Notes under the pieces: generated by a model
The model's database searches: none
Told to the model about the DNA's origin: nothing
The model's input: the letters and a program-made list of their open reading frames with translations, nothing else
Program-made: the position numbers and the translations under genes
Assembly: GCA_022843165.1 (NCBI GenBank)
Contig: JALHOD010000006.1
Coordinates: 123,547-187,546, forward strand
Direction of reading: 5' to 3'
Source of the DNA: Pseudorhodoplanes sp.
GTDB taxonomy: Bacteria > Pseudomonadota > Alphaproteobacteria > Rhizobiales > Xanthobacteraceae
DNA: 64,000 nt
Shown here: positions 52,187 to 61,767 of the stretch, piece after piece
How the letters are laid out: each line of letters opens with the position of its first letter
How positions within the stretch are numbered: the stretch's first letter is position 1

Positions 52187-53469
52187 AGGCCACCGACATT
52201 CAGGGCGTCGGCAAGCCCTTCACCCAGCGGCGACGCAGGTGCGCCAATCGCCTTCACATGATCGAGCGCTGCGACGCCCGATAATTCCGTCGATTGCATC
52301 GTCAGCCGCCACAGCGCGAGCTTGGCGGTCGCCTGGTAGATCGTGGACAGGCCGAGCGCGGAGACCACATACAGCCCGACCATCGCCAGGATAATGGCGA
52401 TTTCCGCGACTTTCGATTGCCCGGACGTGCCGAACACGGCTCCGATCACCGCGAATGTCACGAAGGCGGCGACGATCATGACCAGTGCGAATAACAGCAG
52501 ATAGCCGATGAAACGCAGATAGGCGCGATAGACATCGCGCATGCGGAGTCTCGAGCTGAAACCGATATCGGCGAAGCGCAGACCGGATACCCACCAGCGC
52601 ATCACGACGGTCTGGAATGCGGGAAAAAACAGCGCTGCCGCCACGGCGGCAAATCCGAACGACACAATGAACAGGCCGATGGTGGCGTAGAATTCCGGCA
52701 CCTCGGTTCCGAGGCGGGTGAGAATGTCGCCGGTGTCGCGGCCGCGTTCGAAAATCCGGCCGACGCGGGTCCAGTCGACGGTGAGCAATGCCGACAGCGA
52801 CAGCAGGGTCGGCGCCATGACCACAAACCACATCGGCAGTCCGCGCATGAACAGCGCAAAGCCCGACCCTTCGAAACGCCCCGCCAGCTCGCCATAGAAT
52901 GTGTGCCGCAGCTTGAAGCGCTCGAGGCTGGCCTGTGCAAACGGGTAGGCCAGGCCGAGCGTCAGCGCCATCATTCCCCACCAGAACAAAACGCAGACCG
53001 CGTAATGCAGGCCGGAACCGGTCTGATGAAAGCGCAGTCCGCGGAAGACCGTTCGGGTCAGGCGATAACCGCGTGCGCGCCAGACGGCATATTGACCGAC
53101 AAAGGCCACGGTCAGAATCGCAAGACCGGTCATCAGGCCGGCGGTGGCGACATTGAAGGCGGAGAGAAAGAACACCGTATACAGCGGCACCAGCAATGCC
53201 ACCGCAACCAGAAAGCCGAGCAGGATTTCGATCGCCGTGCCGGAATATTCCAGCGAGTCGCCATCGACCTCGGTGTTGGCCCAGAGAAAGCGCCGGATAT
53301 CGGTGGCCAGCCAGAAGCGGTAGATGCCGAGCGTGATCATCAGCAGCACGGCGCCGCGCGCCAGGAGCCGCCAATACGCCGCGTCGTGTCCCAGAAAGCG
53401 AATATTGCCTGTTTGCTGGTCAACGCCCAAAGGCGCGGCCGCGAGGCCGCCCGCATCTCCCGAAGCCAT
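52183..53469 (-). CDS. DUF898 (YjgN-like) membrane protein
   Basis: A membrane protein of 428 residues with about 7-8 helices. Typical blocks are RFLGHDAAYWRLLARGAVLL, LGIYRFWLATDIRRFLWANT, EYSGTAIEILLGFL, SLERFKLRHTFYGELAGRFEGSG and WRLTMQSTELSGVAALDHVK. YjgN's function is unknown. The gene heads the DUF898-M48-DUF1499 operon. It is only 3 bases behind the acyl-CoA ligase in the same direction, so all four may be transcribed together. Confidence 0.88.
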   Translation of the reverse strand: MASGDAGGLAAAPLGVDQQTGNIRFLGHDAAYWRLLARGAVLLMITLGIYRFWLATDIRRFLWANTEVDGDSLEYSGTAIEILLGFLVAVALLVPLYTVFFLSAFNVATAGLMTGLAILTVAFVGQYAVWRARGYRLTRTVFRGLRFHQTGSGLHYAVCVLFWWGMMALTLGLAYPFAQASLERFKLRHTFYGELAGRFEGSGFALFMRGLPMWFVVMAPTLLSLSALLTVDWTRVGRIFERGRDTGDILTRLGTEVPEFYATIGLFIVSFGFAAVAAALFFPAFQTVVMRWWVSGLRFADIGFSSRLRMRDVYRAYLRFIGYLLLFALVMIVAAFVTFAVIGAVFGTSGQSKVAEIAIILAMVGLYVVSALGLSTIYQATAKLALWRLTMQSTELSGVAALDHVKAIGAPASPLGEGLADALNVGGL

Positions 53470-53472
53470 GCA

Positions 53473-55110
53473 TTACTCCGCCGCGACCCGGTTGGGCAAA
53501 ATGTAGTCCTTGAACGCCTCCCGCAACGCGGTTTTCAGGATCTTACCGGTCGCGGTATGGGGAATCTCCGGGACGAATACCACATCGTCGGGAATCCACC
53601 ATGCCGCTATCTTGGACCGCATGAAATCCAGGATCTCCTCGCGGGCGGGCGTTTCGCCGGCTTTCGGGACCACGACCAGCAGCGGGCGTTCGCCCCATTT
53701 CGGATGCCTGACGCCGATCACCGCGGCTTCTGCAACCTTGGGGTGCCCGATCGCCAGGTTTTCCAGCGCGATGGAAGAAATCCATTCGCCGCCCGACTTG
53801 ATGACGTCCTTGGCACGGTCGGTGATGTGCATGTAGCCGTGCGGGTCCATGGTGGCGACGTCGCCGGTATCGAAAAAGCCCTGCGCATCGAGTGCGTCGT
53901 CATCCTCCTTGTAGTAGCGGCGCAACACAGCGGCGCCGCGCACCTTCAGCCGGCCGAAGGTCTTGCCGTCCCAGGGCAGATCGCGATCATTGTCATCGGT
54001 GATTTTCATCTCCACCCCGAACGGGGGATGGCCCTGCTTTTCCTTGATATCGAGCCGGGCCTCGCCGGTGAGGCCGGCATAATCCGGCTTGATCGAGCCG
54101 AGCGTTCCGAGCGGCGACATTTCGGTCATGCCCCAGGCATGGACGACCTCGACGCCGTAATCCTCCTCGAAGGTCTTGGTCATCGCGCGCGGGCAGGCCG
54201 AGCCGCCGATGATGACGCGCCTGAGATAGGGCAATTTCGCGCCGCTCGCCTGCAGATGCTGCAGCAGCATCAGCCACACGGTCGGCACGGCGGCGGTGCA
54301 GGTGACCTTGTAAGTGTCCAGCAATTCATAGATCGAGGCGCCGTCCATCTTCTGGCCGGGCATCACCATGGCAGAGCCGTTCATCGGTGCGGTCAGCGCC
54401 ATGCCCCAGCAATTGGCGTGGAACATCGGCACGACCGGCATCACCACGTCGCCGGATGACACGCCCATGGCGTCGGGCGCGCTCGCCATCATGGAATGCA
54501 GGACATTCGAGCGATGCGAGTACAGGACGCCTTTAGGCGAACCGGTGGTGCCGGATGTGTAGCACATGCCGGCGGCCGTGGTTTCGTCGAAACTCTTCCA
54601 GGCGAAGTCGCCGTCGGCTTCGGCGATCCAGTCTTCGTACGGCACGGCCTTCTTCAGCGGCGTGTCCGGCATATGTGCCGCGTCGGTGAGTACGATGTAG
54701 CGTTCGATCAGCGGAAGCTGCGGCGCGAGTCTCTCCAGCAGCGGCAGGAATGTCAGGTCGGTCATCATCACGCGGTCTTCGGCGTGATTGATGATCCAGG
54801 GGATCTGGTCGGGAAACAGCCGCGGATTGACGGTGTGATAGACCGCGCCGATGCCGAGAATGCCGTACCAGCTTTCCAGATGCCGCCAGCTGTTCCAGGC
54901 GAGCGTCGCGACACGGTCGCCGAGTCGGACACCGTCGCGCTCGAGGCGTTGCGCCAGTTGCAGGGCGCGGCGCCGCACCGTGGCGTAATCGGTGGTGTGG
55001 ATCGGCCCTTCTATGGAGCGAGACACGATCGGGCGTGCCGCATGATAGGTCGCGGCATGGTCGATGATGCGATGGCACAGGAGCGGCCAGTCCTGCATCA
55101 GGCCCTGCAT
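53473..55110 (-). CDS. Fatty acyl-CoA ligase (AMP-binding family)
   Basis: An adenylate-forming enzyme of 545 residues that activates a medium- or long-chain acid to its CoA ester. The AMP-binding P-loop [19 protein letters not shown], the A5 block [12 protein letters not shown], the hinge [20 protein letters not shown] and the catalytic Lys in [14 protein letters not shown] are all present. The start [20 protein letters not shown] is typical of Rhizobiales 'long-chain fatty-acid-CoA ligase' proteins. Chain length preference cannot be told. Confidence 0.93.
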   Translation of the reverse strand: MQGLMQDWPLLCHRIIDHAATYHAARPIVSRSIEGPIHTTDYATVRRRALQLAQRLERDGVRLGDRVATLAWNSWRHLESWYGILGIGAVYHTVNPRLFPDQIPWIINHAEDRVMMTDLTFLPLLERLAPQLPLIERYIVLTDAAHMPDTPLKKAVPYEDWIAEADGDFAWKSFDETTAAGMCYTSGTTGSPKGVLYSHRSNVLHSMMASAPDAMGVSSGDVVMPVVPMFHANCWGMALTAPMNGSAMVMPGQKMDGASIYELLDTYKVTCTAAVPTVWLMLLQHLQASGAKLPYLRRVIIGGSACPRAMTKTFEEDYGVEVVHAWGMTEMSPLGTLGSIKPDYAGLTGEARLDIKEKQGHPPFGVEMKITDDNDRDLPWDGKTFGRLKVRGAAVLRRYYKEDDDALDAQGFFDTGDVATMDPHGYMHITDRAKDVIKSGGEWISSIALENLAIGHPKVAEAAVIGVRHPKWGERPLLVVVPKAGETPAREEILDFMRSKIAAWWIPDDVVFVPEIPHTATGKILKTALREAFKDYILPNRVAAE

Positions 55111-55282
55111 GGCGTTCCTCCCGCACTTTTGTTGCGCGTAAAACTAGCCTTCGAGCCGGCAAAGCCCAAGTGGCTGCTGCCGTAACCGGATCATCACGGG
55201 ACGCTGGGTCACATATTGCACGCCCTGATTGAATCGAGGTAGTCTCTCCTGCAACGTGCCGTCGCCTCAGGGGCCGGACGCC

Positions 55283-56305
55283 ATGGACTACACCGACATC
55301 CGAAATGTGAAAGAGGCGCGGGATCGCAAGCGCATCCTTGCGGCGCTGGGCGACATCCGCAAGGGATTGAAAGCCGAAATCCCTCCGAAGACGAGCGGCA
55401 ACCTGCTGCTTGCAAGCTGGAACATTCGCGAGTTCGGCGGCAGGAAATATGGCGGGCGAATACCAGACGCGATGTTCTGCATAGCCGAATGTCTCAGCAG
55501 GTTCGATCTGATCGCCGTCCAGGAAGTGCGAAGCGATCTCACGGCGCTCAAGCGCATCATGCGCTATCTGGGCCCGCAATGGGACGCGGTCTACAGCGAT
55601 GTCAGCTATGCGGATGGCGGCAACAGCGAGCGGCTCGCCTTTCTTTACAACAAGGCCAAGGTTTCTTTCAGCGGCCTCGCCGGCGAACTCGTGCTGCCGA
55701 TGAAAGGCGCCACCGACCTGATGAACCAGATCGCCCGTACTCCGTTCATTTGCGGATTCCAGGCCGGCTGGGCGAAGTTCAACCTCTGCACCGTCCACAT
55801 CTATTATGGCAAGAGTGTCGCGGAAGACCCCAGACGCGTCGATGAAATCGAAACGCTCGCCGAATTGCTGGCCGGCAAGGCGAAGGATTATATCGATGTC
55901 GATCGGAGAGTCGTCTATTCGCCGGAAAATCTCGTGCTCCTCGGCGACTTCAATATCTTTGCCAGGGACGACGCCACCTTTGCGGCTTTGACAAATAACG
56001 GATTTGTCATTCCCGACAAGCTGCAAGCCCTGCCGGGCAGCAATGTCAAACAGGACAAATTCTACGACCAGATTGCCTTCTACAAGGATATGGCCGGTAT
56101 CGAATGCGACAACGCGGGCGTCTTCGATTTCTACAAGTATATTTTCAGGGACGGGACGGTCTACAACGGCGTCATGCAGGACGGCGCAAGTTTCAACGAC
56201 TGGCGGACCTATCAGATGTCCGATCACCTGATCATGTGGTGCGAATTCGACGTCGATCAGACGGATGTCTACCTCAAGTCGCTGGCCGAATGGGACGGCA
56301 GCTAG
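55283..56305 (+). CDS. Endonuclease/exonuclease/phosphatase (EEP) family protein
   Basis: A protein of 340 residues with the DNase I-like EEP fold. Blocks are LLLASWNIREFGG (Asn), DLIAVQEVRSD (metal-binding Glu), NLCTVHIYYG, ENLVLLGDFNIF (Asp and Asn) and YQMSDHLIMWCEFD (catalytic Asp-His). No signal peptide is seen. The gene stands alone; its GC content and Asp/Asn/Tyr-rich composition look lower in GC than its neighbours, which may mean later acquisition. The substrate (nucleic acid or phosphoester) is unknown. Its stop shares CTAG with the convergent oxidase gene. Confidence 0.85.
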   Translation: MDYTDIRNVKEARDRKRILAALGDIRKGLKAEIPPKTSGNLLLASWNIREFGGRKYGGRIPDAMFCIAECLSRFDLIAVQEVRSDLTALKRIMRYLGPQWDAVYSDVSYADGGNSERLAFLYNKAKVSFSGLAGELVLPMKGATDLMNQIARTPFICGFQAGWAKFNLCTVHIYYGKSVAEDPRRVDEIETLAELLAGKAKDYIDVDRRVVYSPENLVLLGDFNIFARDDATFAALTNNGFVIPDKLQALPGSNVKQDKFYDQIAFYKDMAGIECDNAGVFDFYKYIFRDGTVYNGVMQDGASFNDWRTYQMSDHLIMWCEFDVDQTDVYLKSLAEWDGS

Positions 56306-57432
56306 TTCCCGGGCAGTCGCGTCAGCCGGAAGCGGCTGATGTCGTTGGCCGTCGCTCCCGTCATGGCCAGATCGGTCAGCGTTTCCCCGATCACCGGCGC
56401 GAATTTGAAGCCGTGCCCGGAACAGGGCGAGGCGGCGATGATCTGCGGGCTGCCCGGCAGACGGTCGATGACGAAATGCTCGTCCGGGCTCATGGTGTAG
56501 AGGCAGGTCTTCGCGTTCAGCAGCTTGCCGTTGGCGGCGGGAAGATATTGCGAGATCACGTCGCGGACGATTTTCTCGTCGTCGGCCGTCACCTGCCGAT
56601 GACAGGTTTCGGGATCGACGATTTCGCCGGAATGATGATGCTTGGCGATCTTCACGCCATCGGCGCCGTGCAGCGGAAAGCCGTAATGGATGCCGTGCCC
56701 GGTTTCGATCATGAACACGGGAAAAGACCCGGGCCGGAACAGCGCATCATTCTGCGATTGCGTCCACAACACCGCCTGGCGCGTGACATGCAGGTCAACC
56801 GGCAGATCGGGCAGCAGCGTTTTGATCCACGGTCCCGCCGCGACAATCGCGGTGCCGGCGTCAATCGCTCCGTCGTCGGTGACAATCCGAACGCCGTTGC
56901 CGCCGGGCTCGACAGCCAGCACGCGCCTGTTGTGGTGGATATTCGCGCCGGCGGCGCGGGCGAGATCGAGATGGGTTTGCACGCCCGGTTCGGCTTCAAG
57001 AAATCCGCCGTCGGGCTGGACGACTCCGACAAAATCGTTCGGCAGATGAAAGGCGGGGTAACGCCGCATCAGTTCGCCCGCGTCGAGAACCTCGTGCGGC
57101 AGATCGTGCAGGCGGGATGAGGCCAGCGTGCCCCGCACCAGCGCGGATTCCGGATGCCCGATTTCCGCGATGCCGGTGATGGTCATGAGCCTGCGGCCGC
57201 TGGCCGCTTCCAGCTCGCGCCAGAGTTCATAGGCGCGGCGCAGCAGCGGGACATAGGAGGGATGCTCGAAATAGCCGAGCCGGATGATGCGGGTGGAGCC
57301 GTGCGACGACCCGCGCTCGTGGCCGGGCTGAAAGCGGTCAAAACCGACCACACGCGCCTTGCGGCGGGCGAGGTGATAAAGCGCGGCGCTGCCCATGGCG
57401 CCGAGGCCGATCACCGCAACGTCGAATGTCAT
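56302..57432 (-). CDS. solA: SolA-like FAD-dependent N-methyl amino acid oxidase
   Basis: A 376-residue flavoenzyme of the monomeric sarcosine oxidase/N-methyltryptophan oxidase group. The Rossmann motif VAVIGLGAMGSAALYHLARR opens the protein; GFDRFQPGHERGSSHGSTRI is the family's second block. The covalent flavin Cys is in ASPCSGHGFKFAPVIGETL. NHHSG-type catalytic residues are present around IAKHHHSGEIVDP. Substrates are secondary amino acids. ATG 57432 is chosen over an upstream GTG. It is divergent from the extensin-like gene. Confidence 0.9.
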   Translation of the reverse strand: MTFDVAVIGLGAMGSAALYHLARRKARVVGFDRFQPGHERGSSHGSTRIIRLGYFEHPSYVPLLRRAYELWRELEAASGRRLMTITGIAEIGHPESALVRGTLASSRLHDLPHEVLDAGELMRRYPAFHLPNDFVGVVQPDGGFLEAEPGVQTHLDLARAAGANIHHNRRVLAVEPGGNGVRIVTDDGAIDAGTAIVAAGPWIKTLLPDLPVDLHVTRQAVLWTQSQNDALFRPGSFPVFMIETGHGIHYGFPLHGADGVKIAKHHHSGEIVDPETCHRQVTADDEKIVRDVISQYLPAANGKLLNAKTCLYTMSPDEHFVIDRLPGSPQIIAASPCSGHGFKFAPVIGETLTDLAMTGATANDISRFRLTRLPGN

Positions 57433-57530
57433 GAAGGTCACATACCGCTACAGGGTGGCGGGAATTGCCGCCGAATCCGCCTATTCTGTCATCCCGCAGA
57501 ATTGCCGCAATCTCTTCCGAGACCCCTCCG

Positions 57531-58376
57531 GTGAAGCTTGTTTTTCTCATGGCATTGATGTCGTTCTGTGCGCTTCTGCCGGTCGCCGGGGAGGTTTTCG
57601 CGCAGCCATTGCCGCGGGCCAGGCCCGACAGGGGCGGCGTGCCCGCCGCGCCCGCAACCCGCGCCGAACCGGCGCCGCCCGCGATCCTGGCGCCTCCCAT
57701 GGAGGCCTTTGCCGCCGATCCCGAACCGGCGGCGCCCGTGCCGCAGGCGCCGGCCGAGCCGTCGGTCTGCCAGCGCCGCATCGACGGCGAAATCGCGGTG
57801 ATCGCGGCGCAGCCGCCGCTGATCGGACCCGGCGATTGCGGCGCGACCGATGTGGTGAAGCTGGAGGCGATCATCCTGAAGGACAAGACGCGTGTCGCCG
57901 TGACACCGGCGGCCACGTTGCGCTGCACGATGGCGGAATCGCTCGCAACCTGGGTGCGCGAGGATGCGACCGCGGCCGTCGCCGATATCGGAACGACGAT
58001 CCGCGCACTCGACAATTATGCCTCCTTCGATTGCCGCGGCCGCAATCGTCTCGCGGGTGCAAAGATCAGCGAGCACGGTGTCGCGAACGCCATTGATATT
58101 CGCGGCTTCGCCCTGACCAACGGCAAATTTGCCGGCCTGACCGACCGGACCTTTCCGAAAGAGTTCCGGGAGACCATGAAGACGAGCATCTGTGCGCGGT
58201 TCACGACCGTTCTGGGGCCCGGCTCCGACGGCCATCACGAAACCCATATCCATATGGACCTGGCCGAGCGGCGGGGCGGCTATCGCCTGTGCCAGTGGGA
58301 TGTGCTCGAGCCGGTTCCCGATGTGCCCCTGCCCAGGCCGCGCCCGGCCGAAGCGCCACAGGCCGGCGCGGAATGA
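57531..58376 (+). CDS. Extensin-like family exported protein
   Basis: A protein of 281 residues with a signal peptide (KLVFLMALMSFCALLPVAGE) from GTG 57531, a Pro/Ala-rich linker of about 60 residues, then the Extensin-like C-terminal domain (PF06904). The domain blocks SVCQRRIDGEIAVIAA, ISEHGVANAIDIRGFAL and GHHETHIHMDLAERRGGYRL hold a peptidase-M15-like zinc site (His, Asp, His). It may cut or bind peptidoglycan peptides in the periplasm. It is followed by the metallophosphoesterase gene 59 bases later. Confidence 0.88.
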   Translation: MKLVFLMALMSFCALLPVAGEVFAQPLPRARPDRGGVPAAPATRAEPAPPAILAPPMEAFAADPEPAAPVPQAPAEPSVCQRRIDGEIAVIAAQPPLIGPGDCGATDVVKLEAIILKDKTRVAVTPAATLRCTMAESLATWVREDATAAVADIGTTIRALDNYASFDCRGRNRLAGAKISEHGVANAIDIRGFALTNGKFAGLTDRTFPKEFRETMKTSICARFTTVLGPGSDGHHETHIHMDLAERRGGYRLCQWDVLEPVPDVPLPRPRPAEAPQAGAE

Positions 58377-58435
58377 CGCAGGGATTATGAGATTGCGTGA
58401 ACCCTCCCTTCACCGCGAAGCGGTATGACCCCGGC

Positions 58436-59347
58436 ATGACATCTCCCGGAAACGCCCCCGACATGTCGCGCGCGCGCGGCCTCTCGATCAGCCGCCGCTC
58501 GCTGATCCTCGGTACCGTCGGGCTTGCCGCCCTGGCCGGACCCGCGACGGCCGCCTATGCCGGGATCGAGGCGCAGAGCCTGACCGTCACGCGCTATCGG
58601 GTCACGCCCAAAGGCTGGCCGGCAGGCCGGAAGCTCAGCATCACCGCCATCGCCGATCTGCATGCCGGTGGTCCCAATATGGGCCGCGACCGGATCCGCG
58701 AGGTGGTGGACGTCGCCAATCTTCAGCGCTCGGATCTGGTGGTGCTGCTGGGCGATTATTTCGCCACGCATCGTTTCATCACCGAGGTCGTGCCGCATCA
58801 GGTCTGGGCCGCCGAGTTGGCGCGGTTGCGGGCGCCGCTCGGGGTCTATGCCATCCTCGGCAATCACGACTGGTGGCATGACGTCGGCAACACGCGGCGG
58901 GCTTTCGCCGAGGTGAATATTCCGCTGCTGGAGAATGACGCGCTGCTGGTCGGAGATGCCGGAGCCCGTGTCTGGCTCGCCGGTCTTGGCGATCAACTGG
59001 CTTATCGGCTTGGCCATGCCAGATTCCGCGGCGTCGACGATCTGCCCGGCACGCTCAAGCGCGTCGACACCAGCGACCCGGTCATCCTGCTGGCGCACGA
59101 GCCGGACATCTTTCCGAAAGTCCCGGATCGCGTGGCGCTGACGCTGGCGGGCCATACCCATGGCGGACAGATTCGCATTCCGTTCCTGTGGCAGCGTTTC
59201 GTGCCGTCGGCTTACGGCGCGCGCTATGCCTATGGTCATATCGTCGAGGATGGGCGCCACATGATCGTGTCGGGCGGATTGGGCACGAGCATTGTGCCGG
59301 CCCGTCTGGGCGTTCAGCCGGAAGTCCTGCGGATCGAGATCGGCTGA
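58436..59347 (+). CDS. Tat-exported metallophosphoesterase
   Basis: A protein of 303 residues. The Tat motif SRRSLILGTVGLAALAG at about residue 20 directs folded export. The calcineurin-like metal sites are AIADLHAGG, VVLLGDYFA, ILGNHDWWHD, LLAHEPDIFP and LAGHTHGGQIRIPF, all intact. Members of this class hydrolyse phosphodiesters or UDP-sugars at the membrane. GTG 58397 is an alternative start that would add 13 residues before the same Tat motif. It ends at a bidirectional terminator. Confidence 0.92.
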   Translation: MTSPGNAPDMSRARGLSISRRSLILGTVGLAALAGPATAAYAGIEAQSLTVTRYRVTPKGWPAGRKLSITAIADLHAGGPNMGRDRIREVVDVANLQRSDLVVLLGDYFATHRFITEVVPHQVWAAELARLRAPLGVYAILGNHDWWHDVGNTRRAFAEVNIPLLENDALLVGDAGARVWLAGLGDQLAYRLGHARFRGVDDLPGTLKRVDTSDPVILLAHEPDIFPKVPDRVALTLAGHTHGGQIRIPFLWQRFVPSAYGARYAYGHIVEDGRHMIVSGGLGTSIVPARLGVQPEVLRIEIG

Positions 59348-59360
59348 TCCCGCACAACAA

Positions 59361-59389
59361 AAAAGCGCCGGAGACTCTCCGGCGCTTTT
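59361..59389. terminator. Bidirectional terminator
   Basis: AAAAGCGCCGGAG (59361-59373) pairs perfectly with CTCCGGCGCTTTT (59377-59389). Flanking A and T runs let it stop transcription from both the phosphoesterase (+) and the L,D-transpeptidase (-) genes. Confidence 0.9.
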
Positions 59390-59412
59390 GCAATTTCAGT
59401 CCTGCGGATCGC

Positions 59413-60096
59413 TCAGTGCGTGAAGCGGTCCATGTTGTGAAGCGCGACCTGCGGATTGTGCGGGGAATCGCCCTGCTTCGGCGCCAGAACAACCACGACA
59501 GTGCCGGTCTTGACCCGATCATACAGGTCGATGACATCCTCGTTGGTCATGCGGATGCAGCCCGACGACACCGCCGCGCCGATGAGATCGGGCTGGTTGG
59601 TGCCATGGATGCGATACAGCGTATCTTTCGGACCGAGATGCAGATAAAGCGCGCGCGCGCCGAGCGGATTGTGCGGGCCGGGTCCGACCTGGTTGGGAAT
59701 GCTTGGCCCGAGCCGTTCCTTGATCGCGGAGGTCGGCACCCATGTCGGCCATTCGGCCTTGCGGCCGACCTTGGCGATGCCGGAGAACGCCAGCGCTTCT
59801 TCGCCGACGGTGATGCCGTAGCGGATCGCCTTGCCTTCCGGCAGCACGTAATAGAGATAGCGCGCGTCGGAATCGACCACGATCGAGCCGGGCGCTTCCT
59901 TGCGGTGATAGGTGACGATATGCCGGCGATAGGGCTCGGGGATGGTCGCCTTGGCGTAGGGCGCGTTGGCGAGCAATTCCTTGTCGCGCGCAGTCATGGC
60001 TTTGCCGGAGGCGGGTTCCGGCGTCGAGGACGACGTCACGCAACCGCCAAGGCTCAATCCCACCAGCAGAAGCGCAACTGCGCGCATCGCCATCAT
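59413..60096 (-). CDS. L,D-transpeptidase lipoprotein (YkuD family)
   Basis: A protein of 227 residues. The lipobox LSLGGC near residue 19 marks it as a lipoprotein anchored in the envelope. The YkuD domain has RIHGTNQPDLIGAAVSSGCI and then RMTNEDVIDLYDRVKTG, with the catalytic His and Cys; it makes 3-3 crosslinks in peptidoglycan or links outer-membrane proteins to it. A preceding block YRRHIVTYHRKEAPGSIVVD is typical of Rhizobiales members. The start at 60096 or 60093 follows GGGGAAG. Confidence 0.93.
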   Translation of the reverse strand: MMAMRAVALLLVGLSLGGCVTSSSTPEPASGKAMTARDKELLANAPYAKATIPEPYRRHIVTYHRKEAPGSIVVDSDARYLYYVLPEGKAIRYGITVGEEALAFSGIAKVGRKAEWPTWVPTSAIKERLGPSIPNQVGPGPHNPLGARALYLHLGPKDTLYRIHGTNQPDLIGAAVSSGCIRMTNEDVIDLYDRVKTGTVVVVLAPKQGDSPHNPQVALHNMDRFTH

Positions 60097-60489
60097 CTTC
60101 CCCGTCAATTGTCGTATCGAACCGAAGACTCGTCCCGACCAAGGTAATAGACGAGAAAAGCCCTGATTTTCCAGCGTTGAGGTGATGCAGCAGGACGGTC
60201 CTGTGAAACTGTTGCGGGAATGCATCAGCAGCGTCTCTCCGGTCTGTCTCCTGCCGGCCAGCCCAAACCAGAATTCCAGCTTGTCACCAAGGCGTTAAGG
60301 GATGGTTTACCCTGTTCGACCGAGAACGGGGGCGGCACCGGTGAACCTCACGGTCGTCCCGGGGCACTAAGGTTTGCGGCGGAAATGCCTCGAAGTCTCA
60401 CGATTCGTTACTCATTTCCGCCCCATGGAATCCCGATCCGCCCGCTATGGGTCAAGGACGGGGACGACGACGAAAGACTTCTGGAGGAA
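60097..60489. other. Intergenic region between L,D-transpeptidase and small gene
   Basis: Divergent promoters should lie here. An open frame from 60220 runs through to the small gene at 60490, but its upstream part (HQQRLSGLSPAGQPKPEFQ) does not look like protein. Nothing else is identified. Confidence 0.5.
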
Positions 60490-60654
60490 ATGATGACTTC
60501 GCCGAAAGCCGAAACCGGCACCACCGAGAACCGCGCGACGGCCGATCTGGATCGCCGTTATGGACGGATCGGAATTTCCGCCGTGGCGGCCGCGCTGACC
60601 TGCAAGGGCGAGGACAAGACGTCCGCCGACACGTCGCACGAGACGCAGCGCTGA
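60490..60654 (+). CDS. Small hypothetical protein
   Basis: A 54-residue protein beginning MMTSPKAETGTTENRATADL, then DRRYGRIGISAVAAALTCKG and a polar Thr/Ser/His tail. An excellent GGAGG ribosome site sits just ahead of two ATGs (60490, 60493), the best spaced being the second. RYGRIGISAVAAAL is the only structured part, probably a short helix. It precedes corA on the same strand by 123 bases. No family is recognised. Confidence 0.6.
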   Translation: MMTSPKAETGTTENRATADLDRRYGRIGISAVAAALTCKGEDKTSADTSHETQR

Positions 60655-60777
60655 CCCGCTTTTCCAGACAAAAGGCCTGCAGAAACCCTTGCAGCGGCGG
60701 GCCGGGAGGCTCATGAGTGTCCTGCCCGCCGCTGCGCCTGCCGCGGTCACGGGTGACCCCAGTCCGGCGGGAGCTGC

Positions 60778-61755
60778 ATGCTTTCGGTCTATATTCCGCA
60801 AGGAAATAATCTCGAACATCGCGTGATGGAGCCCGGCCAGGGAATATCCGAGGCCGCGGTCTGGATCGATCTCGTCAATCCGACCTACGCGGAAGACAAG
60901 CTGGTCGAAGCCCTGGTCGGCATTGCGGTCCCGACCCGGGAGGAAATGCAGGAAATCGAGCTGTCGAGCCGGCTGTATTTCGAAAACGGCGCCCGCTACA
61001 TGACGGCGACCCTGATGTGCCAGTCGGATTCGCCGGCGCCGAAAACCACGCCCGTCACCTTCATCCTGACCGGGCAGCGCCTGGTGACCGTGCGCTACGA
61101 CGAGCCCAAGCCGTTCGCCATCATCCGCCACAAGCTCGGGAAGTCATGTCCGGCGACGATCACCGGCCAGATCATCCTGATGGATCTGCTGGATGCGGTG
61201 ATCGACCGCGCCGCCGATATTCTGGAGCGGGTCGGCACCGAGGTGGACCGCGTCTCGTTCGACATCTTCAACCGCAAGCTTTCCGCCACCGAACGATCGC
61301 GGCGCTATCCGATCATCCTGCAGACCATCGGCCGCAAGGGCGACCTGTCCTCCAAGGTGCGCGAGAGCCTGCTGTCGATCATGCGGCTCATCCTGTTCCT
61401 TGCCAACGAGGAAGAGGGCATGCGCTGGTCGAAGGAAATGCGCGCGCAGCTGAAGTCGATGCAGCGCGACGTGCAGTCGCTGTCGGACCACACCACCTTC
61501 CTGACCAACAACATCACCTTCCTGCTGGACGCCATGGTCGGCGTGGTGTCGATCGAGCAGAACGCCATCATCAAGATTTTCTCGGTGGCGGCCGTCGTGT
61601 TCATGCCGCCGACGCTGGTGGCGTCGATCTACGGCATGAATTTCAAGCTGATGCCGGAACTCGACTGGGCCTATGGCTACCCGTTGGCGATCGCGCTGAT
61701 GGTGATGGCCGCGGTGCTGCCGTATCTCTATTTCAAATGGCGCAAGTGGCTGTGA
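60778..61755 (+). CDS. corA: Magnesium/cobalt transporter CorA
   Basis: A pentameric Mg2+/Co2+ channel of 325 residues. The N-terminal cytoplasmic domain (about 1-235) includes VWIDLVNPTY and the long helix VRESLLSIMRLILFLANEEEG. Two C-terminal membrane helices flank the selectivity motif YGMN (SIYGMNFKLMPELDWAYGYP), and the C-terminus ends with the basic YFKWRKWL. GGGAG precedes the ATG. It is convergent with the FG-GAP gene, with 12 bases between. Confidence 0.94.
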   Translation: MLSVYIPQGNNLEHRVMEPGQGISEAAVWIDLVNPTYAEDKLVEALVGIAVPTREEMQEIELSSRLYFENGARYMTATLMCQSDSPAPKTTPVTFILTGQRLVTVRYDEPKPFAIIRHKLGKSCPATITGQIILMDLLDAVIDRAADILERVGTEVDRVSFDIFNRKLSATERSRRYPIILQTIGRKGDLSSKVRESLLSIMRLILFLANEEEGMRWSKEMRAQLKSMQRDVQSLSDHTTFLTNNITFLLDAMVGVVSIEQNAIIKIFSVAAVVFMPPTLVASIYGMNFKLMPELDWAYGYPLAIALMVMAAVLPYLYFKWRKWL

Positions 61756-61767
61756 GCCGGATAGCCG

